The notes beneath the pieces are model-generated. The model had not been told where the DNA came from, did no database searches, and saw nothing but the letters and a program-made list of their open reading frames with translations. A stretch of DNA of 11,139 nucleotides from JAWXBG01 sp034439875 (GTDB lineage: Bacteria > Bacteroidota > Bacteroidia > Flavobacteriales_D > Sanyastnellaceae). The stretch covers positions 1-11,139 of the forward strand of contig JAWXBG010000062.1 of assembly GCA_034439875.1 (NCBI GenBank), given 5' to 3'. A program made the translations under genes and the position numbers. Positions 1-6,180 of the stretch are shown piece after piece; position 1 is the stretch's first letter; every line of letters begins with the position of its first letter.

Positions 1-85
1 GCGTGCGGGATTCTCAAATCTAAGCGATAGAATACTGCATTCATCGGCAAAATGAGGGTGCAATTTTTCTATCGCTTGATTTGGG
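1..85 (-). mobile_element. X-family 120-bp structured element, diverged copy, cut by window start (X-z)
   Basis: Read on the minus strand from 85 downward it starts CCCAAATCAAGCGATAG, matching the X start at 15 of the first 19 positions. The segment at 5-22 matches the X copy at 5588-5605 (reverse complement) at 17 of 18 positions. The distance between these two landmarks is 81 bp, against 80 bp in X, so the copies are colinear; the middle has diverged. Arms 15-32 and 67-83 form a 17-bp stem with one bulged base. The flank at 86-90 reads ATAAA on the minus strand, and the uninterrupted Y copy carries the same pentamer at 6054-6058, which marks the insertion point. The other end lies outside the window. 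Non-coding. Confidence 0.7.
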
Positions 86-439
86 TTTATGTATCTGTAT
101 CTGTATTATTCCAATTCCGTTTCACTCCATTAGCCTATAACAGCCACTTTGACGGCATTTACCAAGTCGTGCTCATCAAATAGTCCAAACTATTTTATAA
201 GCAGAATAGGTATTATCCCGAATCACGCGATGGAGATATCGGAATTCATAGGTCGAACTATTACTTTGCTCCATCGTGTAGATTTGAGAATCCCGCAGCG
301 CATTAACCTCAGGACACTTCCAATGCGCAATGCGGGATTATTTTATGGTGTATATTCATACATCAAGAATAAAAATCGAGAAAGTGCTTGATAACAAAGG
401 GGGTTAGTGCTGCAATAGATTTCCAATGCGGATTCTGGG
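86..439 (-). mobile_element. Y element, first copy, interrupted by two X elements
   Basis: On the minus strand it starts at 439 with CCC and the sequence AATCCGCATTGGAA. Positions 342-439 match 5776-5873 of the second Y copy at 90 of 98 positions without gaps, in opposite orientation. Similarity resumes at about 180-210 and 90-128. Between these lies X-a (217-336); beyond 86 lies X-z, so the far end of Y is outside the window. About 55 bp around 125-180 have no counterpart in the second copy, which carries IS21-like sequence there. I see no coding potential; short open frames here cross element boundaries. Confidence 0.7.
217..336 (+). mobile_element. X element, 120 bp, inserted in Y with 5-bp target duplication (X-a)
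   Basis: It begins CCCGAATCACGCGATGG and ends with ATGCGGG. It is flanked on both sides by ATTAT (212-216 and 337-341). Removing the element and one ATTAT restores the sequence seen uninterrupted in the second Y copy, where the same pentamer (as ATAAT) lies at 5874-5878. It differs from the copy at 5526-5645 at 9 of 120 positions. Hairpin I pairs 219-235 with 269-286 (17 pairs, two of them G-T, A280 bulged). Hairpin II pairs 292-301 with 325-336 (10 pairs, two bulged A). Non-coding and non-autonomous. The transposase family is not identifiable from the ends. Confidence 0.82.
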
Positions 440-492
440 TTAAATGCTGAGGATTGACCATTCTGACTTCTCAATTCTTTGGAATTCCGGAT

Positions 493-1224
493 CTAATATG
501 TTTCCGAATCCAGCAGTGCATTATTTGTTTTTTGATTTCTCAGGTAGTGCCTTACAGCCCAATGCCCTACATATATCAGAGGGGTCAACGATACAGCTAT
601 CAATAATTTTAATATGTAATTCGTTGCAGCTATTTCTACATAAGGTCCCAACTGCATCCTACCGGGCAAGACAAATCCAATGTAAAGAACGATATAACTA
701 TCTATCAACTGAGAGATTATAGTACTGCCTGTGCTTCTCAACCAAATCATTTTGTTTCCAGTTTTATGCTTAATCCATTGAAAAAGCGTCGCATCGAGCA
801 ATTGTGAAACTAGAAATGCTGTAATGCTTCCAATAATAATCCATGGCGCTTGACCAAATACAGTGTTATACTGATCATTAGTGGCTACTCCAGGCACTTC
901 CTTGGCCGGTATCTGCAATGAAATAAGGACGATCACAAAACAGTAGGCAATCAGAATAGCTGTAATCCATGAAAGCCTTCGCACTGCTTTTTGCCCATAA
1001 AACTCATTCATCAAATCGGTGAGAAGAAATACAACGGGCCAAGGCAATATGCCCACAATGGTGGTAAATGGGCCGAATTCACTGCCAAATAGATTGAACT
1101 GAATGGGTATGTCGATCAATTTATTACTGATCAACTCTGCTGTCACTGCATTAGTTACAAACAGTCCCGCCAGAAAAACGAAGAGCCATTCGCGACGGCC
1201 TCCTAGAGCACTCGTTGGGTTCAA
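493..1224 (-). CDS. yhhQ: Queuosine precursor transporter, YhhQ/VUT family
   Basis: A 243-residue integral membrane protein of the YhhQ (vut_1) family, whose characterised members import queuosine precursors such as preQ0/preQ1 across the inner membrane for tRNA modification. About six hydrophobic segments are visible (roughly 13-33, 52-72, 84-105, 127-147, 167-187, 200-220). Family motifs are LTDLMNEFYGQKAVRR at 68-83 and a serine-rich STGSTIISQLIDS at 164-176. The start is TTG: an in-frame TAA lies just upstream, and the next in-frame ATG (residue 72) would remove the first membrane segments. TTG overlaps the TGA stop of the upstream M1 peptidase gene (TTGA, 1221-1224), suggesting coupled translation. 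No queuosine biosynthesis gene is nearby, so the substrate is inferred from family alone. Downstream lies the repeat cluster at 1-439. Confidence 0.87.
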   Translation of the reverse strand: MNPTSALGGRREWLFVFLAGLFVTNAVTAELISNKLIDIPIQFNLFGSEFGPFTTIVGILPWPVVFLLTDLMNEFYGQKAVRRLSWITAILIAYCFVIVLISLQIPAKEVPGVATNDQYNTVFGQAPWIIIGSITAFLVSQLLDATLFQWIKHKTGNKMIWLRSTGSTIISQLIDSYIVLYIGFVLPGRMQLGPYVEIAATNYILKLLIAVSLTPLIYVGHWAVRHYLRNQKTNNALLDSETY

Positions 1225-3650
1225 TGACCTTTAGTGATTTTGATTTCGAACTTTTTTGTTTTCACAACATATACACCTGCCGACCAGTTTTGTGCAGCAA
1301 TGCGACATAAATTTCCTCGGTAAACAATTCTTCCATTTCCCTCATATACCTCTACTTCATCTACAGTGTTTACTAGGTTCAGAAACCCTTCTTTGTCAAA
1401 ATAACATGATATATCAACGGTATTTTCGGACGAACCGATATTCACTATCCCAGTCCGAATCGCCCAAGCATACCAACCCGTCTTGAGATCAATAATATCG
1501 AATCTACCCGTCCAATTGTCTTCACTGCCTTGAATATTGAGCTCGTAGTTGTCGTATTCCGACCAATCTGAAAGTGCATCCTGACGCCACAGCAACACAA
1601 GATTTTCTTCAGTAAATCCATTTTCCTCGAGATATGTGAAAAAAATTGGATCGAAATATGAATTGCTTCCGTCGTTTCCAAAATATCTGAGCGATGCATC
1701 CATCTGAAGTTCTTCTGGGAAATGTCCTTGCACATACCAACATCTATCTAGAGATATATAATAATCGGTTAGAGGTATGAATGCCGGATTGTTCGCAGCA
1801 GCGAAGTGATTCTCAATACGCACATATGTAGGAAGCGATCCAACAGATTCAACGTCTATTTCCATTTCCGCAAAATCAAAATCGTTGGGCCCGGTTTCTA
1901 TGATCATTTTACCCTCCCCTAAAACTGCTTGTGAAAGATCTTCCTGGTCATTGAGAATAATTTGATTTGCTAAAAATCCATTTGGAAAGTTGAGATTCAC
2001 CCATTGGGGATTTGTTGTCATGATAACAGTCGTGTCAAAAACATCGGTGGTATTGGATGCAAGAACTCTAATATCTAAAGGAACATGACTGAAATCATGG
2101 CCTGTGTAATGCTGATTTTGTTCGATGAGAACATCCCATTGACTAACTCCAACGCTAGCAGGCTGAGAATTGAGTATCCTAAATTCTGTGAACCCTTGTG
2201 TAAAAATGTGATCGTAGAAAAAAGAAGTTAAGTCGGCATCTGTATAGTCCTGCATGAAATCGCGCATGTCTTCACTGCTTATATCATCATAGGCATATTC
2301 TTCCATCAATCCTTGAATGGCAGGAAAGAAGTTGTCTCCCATATAACCACGAAGATTGTGTGCCATATCAGCACCCTTGCTATAAACATGACTTCCATAT
2401 GTGATAGAGTGGGGTACAGGACTCACAGGGTATCGGGCTCCGTCATTGCGATGCGCGAACAACAATACATCTTTGTGATTTTCGCGCACATATTCTCGAT
2501 AAGCTGCCGTACCATAGATCATCTCCATATACAAGGCTTCACTGTAGCTTGCCCATCCTTCATTGATCCACATGTCTTCCTCTGTTCGGCATGTCAAATT
2601 ATCGCCCCACCAATGATGCGACAACTCATGGGCATATAATGTTTCGTATGTATCCATACCATCAATAGCAAATAAGGGATAAGCGATATTGGTTGCATGT
2701 TCCATCGCTCCACCATTGAAAGGCACAGCACAAAATCCAACTCGCGGAAAACGGTGTAAGCCATATCGTTCTTCATACCCATTGATGGCAGGTATAAGAT
2801 TGATCATACTTTGCTTCATTTCCAATGTATCCGAGGCTTTAGCTGTTAACCAAACCGGTATAATCTCTCCTTCCAAGTTTTCAAAACTTTGTTCGGCATG
2901 CACATAATCAGCCACTGCAATTGACGCTAAGTATGAAGGTATTTCTTCTTCGAGCATCCAGTGAGTCAACAGGGAGTCTATCCCAACATTTTCTACACTT
3001 GTGCGAAGACCGTTGCAGTATGTGGTCTTTCCATTTGATGTGAGCACATGAAATTCGTAGGCACTTTTTTCTACGAAATTGTCGAAACATGGAAACCATA
3101 CGCGACCAAAATTGTGCGGATCAGCGTCAAAGCCTACGCCGAGGTTGTATGCATATCCAGAAGCAGGATTGTAGAATCCTCCCCACGTTGCATCTGTTTG
3201 AGGATCGCCGTGATAATGTACAGTGAGACTGTAAAAATCAAATTCTGCTAGTTCGAAGGGTAAGTGAATCACCAGCAGTGGACTTTGATAAGAAAAACTG
3301 AGGTTTTCTCCGGCAGCTGTTACACTATCCACTGTCAAGTTTAGCAAATCAAGGCTCAGCCAATCGATGCCATCCATCTTTGATTCAAAATCTATGGTGC
3401 AATGACCGCTCAATTGATTCGAGAAAATTTGGGTCATGTCCAAATCGAGCGTGTATTTCAGAATATCTATGGTGTCGCTACGTAGGTTATCTTCTTCACT
3501 TAAAAACCTAAGCTGGGGCTTAAAACTTGGAGTCTTATGCCGTTTTGCGCAGTTCACCGGCAGCCTATCCTGACAGAATAACCCCGAGATCCAGAAAACT
3601 AAGAAAAAACTCAGAGAGAACTTTATGTAATGTATTCTGTTATAAGACAT
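1221..3650 (-). CDS. Secreted M1 family zinc aminopeptidase with type IX secretion C-terminal domain
   Basis: An 809-residue gluzincin. Zinc site HELSHHWWGD at 341-350 with E364 gives HExxH-x18-E (ligands H341, H345, E364; catalytic E342). GGAMEH at 313-318 is the exopeptidase motif (GxMEN position, with H for N). Y423 in HVYSKG is the likely transition-state tyrosine. The N-terminal beta domain covers about 55-245. The ATG at 3650 begins a signal peptide (basic start, hydrophobic 11-25, ending near FCQ at 25-27); a GTG 16 codons upstream would bury it. The last ~55 residues (VEVYEGNGRIVY, then SAGVYVVKTKKFEIK) resemble the T9SS sorting domain, implying export across the outer membrane with later removal of the tail. 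Residues 500-740 are less clear. It is the first gene of a two-gene unit with the transporter. Peptide scavenging is an inference. Confidence 0.92.
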   Translation of the reverse strand: MSYNRIHYIKFSLSFFLVFWISGLFCQDRLPVNCAKRHKTPSFKPQLRFLSEEDNLRSDTIDILKYTLDLDMTQIFSNQLSGHCTIDFESKMDGIDWLSLDLLNLTVDSVTAAGENLSFSYQSPLLVIHLPFELAEFDFYSLTVHYHGDPQTDATWGGFYNPASGYAYNLGVGFDADPHNFGRVWFPCFDNFVEKSAYEFHVLTSNGKTTYCNGLRTSVENVGIDSLLTHWMLEEEIPSYLASIAVADYVHAEQSFENLEGEIIPVWLTAKASDTLEMKQSMINLIPAINGYEERYGLHRFPRVGFCAVPFNGGAMEHATNIAYPLFAIDGMDTYETLYAHELSHHWWGDNLTCRTEEDMWINEGWASYSEALYMEMIYGTAAYREYVRENHKDVLLFAHRNDGARYPVSPVPHSITYGSHVYSKGADMAHNLRGYMGDNFFPAIQGLMEEYAYDDISSEDMRDFMQDYTDADLTSFFYDHIFTQGFTEFRILNSQPASVGVSQWDVLIEQNQHYTGHDFSHVPLDIRVLASNTTDVFDTTVIMTTNPQWVNLNFPNGFLANQIILNDQEDLSQAVLGEGKMIIETGPNDFDFAEMEIDVESVGSLPTYVRIENHFAAANNPAFIPLTDYYISLDRCWYVQGHFPEELQMDASLRYFGNDGSNSYFDPIFFTYLEENGFTEENLVLLWRQDALSDWSEYDNYELNIQGSEDNWTGRFDIIDLKTGWYAWAIRTGIVNIGSSENTVDISCYFDKEGFLNLVNTVDEVEVYEGNGRIVYRGNLCRIAAQNWSAGVYVVKTKKFEIKITKGH

Positions 3651-3991
3651 TGTGTATTCTAATATTTCGGAAATAGATAGCCAAGATAAGATCTTCACAA
3701 AAAAAAGATGTGAACCTGAATTATGCTAGGATTCCTAAGGTAGGGTGATCCTTTCTTTATATGTATGAATCATTGGAAACCTATCGAGGTAACCTTCAAG
3801 AACCTGTTTTGTGTTTCGCAGAGACAACTTCGTCGAAATCAAACTCTCTTATTCTTTCAGGATAGCAGAGATTTGGCGAATTGTTCTTACAAATTTGACA
3901 CGAATGTATAAGAATTCTGCGCCTTTTTTGTTTTGTTTGCCAAAACGTTCAATAGGTTTTTAGAGGTAGCCTAGAATAATAAACTGACCAC
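3651..3991. other. Divergent intergenic region between M1 peptidase and the 504-residue protein gene
   Basis: This 341-bp stretch separates two divergent genes and must hold both promoters. I found no credible open frame, tRNA or X/Y element in it. The only candidate signal is the plus-strand promoter at 3932-3960. A short odd palindrome (TAGGATTCCTA, near 3727-3737) has 5-bp arms and is too short to interpret. Confidence 0.6.
3932..3960 (+). promoter_or_regulatory. Possible Bacteroidota-type promoter for the 504-residue protein gene
   Basis: TTTG at 3932-3935, a 17-base spacer and TAGGTTTT at 3953-3960 resemble the Bacteroidota sigma-ABfr pattern (TTTG, then TAnnTTTG) with one mismatch at the last base. 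Transcription would start near 3967, giving a leader of about 25 bases before the ATG at 3992. The surrounding T-rich tract offers other TTTG matches, so this is weak evidence. Confidence 0.35.
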
Positions 3992-5506
3992 ATGAAACCA
4001 AGTAATGAGCTTTTTGATCTTATCCAATCGCTCACTAAATCTGAGAAGCGCTTCTTTAAGTTGCATTCTTCTCTTCAGAGCGGTGACAAAAACTACCTGA
4101 GGCTTTTTGATGCTATCGACCGCATGAAGGAGTACGATGAGACGTCTTTGAAGAAACTATTCAAGGGCGAAAAATTCATTCGTCACTTGCCTTCAGAAAA
4201 AAACCATTTGTATCGTTTAATATTAAAAGCTCTTAGGGCTTATCATGGAGAAAACAGTATTTCGAGTATCCTAAAACAGGAAATTAAAAACATTGAAATC
4301 CTTTACACCAAAGCTTTATTCGAGGAATGCAATAAGTTTCTGATAAGAGCAAAAAAATTGGCCGTTCATCACGAAAAATTTTACTACCTCTTTGAGCTAA
4401 TCAATTGGGAGAAGATGTTGCTAGAAGAAGCATTTGAAGACGGGCAATTTACCCGTGACTTGGATGGACTGATTGCCGAGGAGAAAGAGGTAATCGATAA
4501 ATTGAGAAATCTCGCGGAGTATCATGTTTTGTACAGCAAGATCAATTACGTTTTCCGGAGCGGTGGTTATGTAAGAACAGAGGAAAACAAAGCGATCGTG
4601 GATGAGATCGTAAATCACCCCCTGATCAAAGATAAAAACACGGCCTTGTCTAAGAGAGCAGCTACCATCTGTTATTACACTCAAGGATTCTGCAATATGG
4701 CCAACGGAGAGCAAGCCGTGGCACTAGAAAAGTTCAAGAAGGTCAAAGAAATTCTCGATGGAGTTCCGCATCTAAAAGATGATCTTGCCAAAAGGTATGT
4801 TCGCACTTTGAGCAACATTGTGAACTGCAACATAGATTTGGGTGAATATAAAGAAGCAGAAAAGGTAATTGCCGAAATGCGTCAATTGCCGGAACAGCAA
4901 GCGTTTTCGAACGCAGATATAACTGTTAGCATCTTCAAAAATACCGGTCTTGCTCAATTATATATCTCTCAACGAACCAACGATTACATCAGAGGTGTTT
5001 CCGATGCCGAAGAATTGATGAAGTCTCTTTCGGATTTTGAGGGGAACATGCACAAAGAACATGAGCTCACTTTTTATTATCAGTTTGCCTACATATATTT
5101 TCTAGCCGGACAGTTTAATAAAGCGCTCTATTGGATAAATAAACTTCTAAACGACAACGAGAATAGTTTGCGTCAAGATGTATACAGTTATGTCCGATTA
5201 TTCAATCTGGTTGTGCATTACGAATTGGGCAACTTGGATTTGCTTGAGTATACTTTAAAGAGTACTACTCGCTACTTGCAGCGTCGAGGAAGGGATTACC
5301 CGATAGAGAAAGTTGTTTTAGAAAACATGCGCAAGCTTATTCGAGCACAAAATGACGAAACCCGAAGAAAAATTTTCCTACAGTTTCGCGATGAAATGCA
5401 GGGAAGCATAAAGGGACCGGAAGATCAAGCTGTATTGAAATACTTCGACTTTTTCCAATGGATTGATCAGAAACTAGATTCGAAGTTGGTTCCGTCAATG
5501 GCGTAA
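3992..5506 (+). CDS. Conserved-type hypothetical protein, all-helical TPR-like repeats, 504 residues
   Basis: I do not recognise a named family with a known function. The N-terminus carries a compact motif, LFDLIQSLTKSEKRFFKLHS (7-26), followed by charged helices. From about residue 200 to 470 the pattern is of paired amphipathic helices with small/aromatic spacing typical of TPR-like solenoids (for example around AVALEKFKKVKEIL, LGEYKEAEKVIAEM and AGQFNKALYWINKLL). There is no signal peptide or membrane segment, so it is probably cytoplasmic; a scaffold or protein-binding role would be a guess. The ATG at 3992 is the first in frame and has no clear Shine-Dalgarno sequence. The gene stands alone, divergent from the M1 peptidase, with X elements starting 20 bases past its stop. 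Confidence 0.85.
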   Translation: MKPSNELFDLIQSLTKSEKRFFKLHSSLQSGDKNYLRLFDAIDRMKEYDETSLKKLFKGEKFIRHLPSEKNHLYRLILKALRAYHGENSISSILKQEIKNIEILYTKALFEECNKFLIRAKKLAVHHEKFYYLFELINWEKMLLEEAFEDGQFTRDLDGLIAEEKEVIDKLRNLAEYHVLYSKINYVFRSGGYVRTEENKAIVDEIVNHPLIKDKNTALSKRAATICYYTQGFCNMANGEQAVALEKFKKVKEILDGVPHLKDDLAKRYVRTLSNIVNCNIDLGEYKEAEKVIAEMRQLPEQQAFSNADITVSIFKNTGLAQLYISQRTNDYIRGVSDAEELMKSLSDFEGNMHKEHELTFYYQFAYIYFLAGQFNKALYWINKLLNDNENSLRQDVYSYVRLFNLVVHYELGNLDLLEYTLKSTTRYLQRRGRDYPIEKVVLENMRKLIRAQNDETRRKIFLQFRDEMQGSIKGPEDQAVLKYFDFFQWIDQKLDSKLVPSMA

Positions 5507-5525
5507 AGAGGGTTAACCAAATATA

Positions 5526-5645
5526 CCCGAATCACGCGATGGAGATATCGGAATTCATAGGTCGAACTATTACTTTGTTCCATGGTGTAGATTCGAGAAT
5601 CCCGCAGCGCACTAGCCTCAATATGCTTCCAATGCGCAATGCGGG
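5526..5645 (+). mobile_element. X element, 120 bp, first of a tandem pair (X-1)
   Basis: A full-length copy, CCCGAATCACGCG to ATGCGGG, flanked by ATATA on both sides (5521-5525 and 5646-5650), the 5-bp target duplication expected for this family. It differs from X-a at 9 of 120 positions and from X-2 at 3. Hairpin I pairs 5528-5544 with 5578-5595 and has one G-G mismatch (5538/5584). Hairpin II pairs 5601-5610 with 5634-5645. It lies 20 bases past the stop of the 504-residue protein gene, so its hairpins may end or stabilise that transcript. Confidence 0.82.
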
Positions 5646-5650
5646 ATATA

Positions 5651-5770
5651 CCCGAATCACGCTATGGAGATAGCGGGATTCATAGGTCGAACTATTACTT
5701 TGTTCCATGGTGTAGATTCGAGAATCCCGCAGCGCACTAGCCTCAATATGCTTCCAATGCGCAATGCGGG
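5651..5770 (+). mobile_element. X element, 120 bp, second of a tandem pair (X-2)
   Basis: Same orientation as X-1 at a period of 125 bp, that is 120 bp plus the shared ATATA spacer. The right flank is ATAAA (5771-5775). It is identical to X-1 except for three substitutions at 5663, 5673 and 5677. These create a local stem (GAATC, A, CGCTA paired with TAGCG, G, GATTC) around the loop TGGAGA, and they also turn the G-G mismatch of hairpin I into a T-G wobble. Non-coding. Confidence 0.82.
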
Positions 5771-5775
5771 ATAAA

Positions 5776-6100
5776 CCCGAAATCCGCATTGGAAATCTAT
5801 TGCAGCGCTAACCCCCTGTGATATCAAACACTTTCTCGATTTTTATTCTTGATGTATGAATATATACCATCAAATAATACCAATTCTGCTTATTAAAGAG
5901 TCCGGTGTAATGGACAAAAAGTAGGCTGCATGGATAGACGTTTTGTTCAAGTGGACAAAAAGTAGGCTCTTTATTTTCGGGCATTTGTTGAAGTTTACTT
6001 TCCTTGGTTTAGTTTGGTTCTGTCAAGTGAAACGGAATTGGACTATTACAGACATAAACGGTATTAGCACTTCATAGCGACTTCCAATGCGGATTCTGGG
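5776..6100 (+). mobile_element. Y element, second copy, with complete terminal inverted repeats
   Basis: The left end (5776-5794) and the reverse complement of the right end (6082-6100) match at 17 of 19 positions; both share CCC and AATCCGCATTGGAA. Flanks are ATAAA (5771-5775) and ATAAT (6101-6105), alike at 4 of 5 bases. The last 20 bp resemble the right end of X (16 of 20), suggesting a shared mobilising enzyme. The copy is intact at both points where the first Y copy holds X insertions (5874-5878 and 6054-6058). It is interrupted at about 5906-6027 by IS21-like sequence. It lies between convergent genes and shows no credible coding frame. Confidence 0.72.
5906..6027 (+). mobile_element. 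Possible solo end of an IS21-like element inside Y
   Basis: The 17-mer TGGACAAAAAGTAGGCT occurs twice in direct orientation, at 5911-5927 and 5952-5968, the first preceded by TGTAA at 5906. Repeated subterminal blocks near a TG terminus are typical of IS21-family ends (multiple transposase binding sites). The sequence has no counterpart in the other Y copy, and Y similarity resumes at 6028. No istA or istB and no matching opposite end are in the window, so this would be a deletion remnant. The right boundary is approximate and the family call rests on memory of the end pattern. Confidence 0.45.
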
Positions 6101-6134
6101 ATAATTCGACTTTGTTCTGTTCCCAATTACAAAT

Positions 6135-6157
6135 AAAAAAGCCCCCTTCCGGAGGCT
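6135..6157 (-). terminator. Rho-independent terminator of the nif3 / zinc-ribbon-family unit
   Basis: On the minus strand AGCCTCC, loop GGAA, GGGGGCT is followed by six T. Six pairs form around one A-C mismatch. It lies 24 bases past the stop of the gene at 6181-7002, the normal place for a terminator. A weaker T run on the other side could give some plus-strand activity. Confidence 0.85.
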
Positions 6158-6180
6158 ATTTTGTATCGTAAAGTAATTTC

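Noticed and set aside
313..318. Asn-to-His change in the M1 exopeptidase motif (position in the window is 2697-2714, minus strand; residues 313-318)
   Set aside because: GxMEH forms are, as I recall, common among bacterial M1 peptidases, so it does not suggest loss of activity.
217..336. Integron attC site
   Set aside because: Folded and imperfectly palindromic, but no GTTRRRY core or integron gene cassette, and target duplications point to transposition.
149..391. 80-residue plus-strand open frame in the first repeat cluster
   Set aside because: It crosses Y, X-a and Y again, so it cannot predate the insertion; no start signal or recognisable protein.
444..722. 92-residue plus-strand open frame
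   Set aside because: It is mostly antisense to the transporter C-terminus, and its composition does not look coding.
3651..3698. GTG start 16 codons upstream for the M1 peptidase
   Set aside because: It would place a non-signal segment before the signal peptide; the ATG at 3650 fits a secreted protein.
5521..5775. CRISPR-like or satellite array
   Set aside because: Only two 120-bp units with 5-bp joints; no short repeat with unique spacers, and the units occur elsewhere as single insertions with target duplications.
5532..5789. 85-residue minus-strand open frame across the tandem X elements, with apparent internal peptide repeats
   Set aside because: The unit period is 125 bp, not a multiple of three, so the copies are read in different frames; the frame is a by-product of the repeat.
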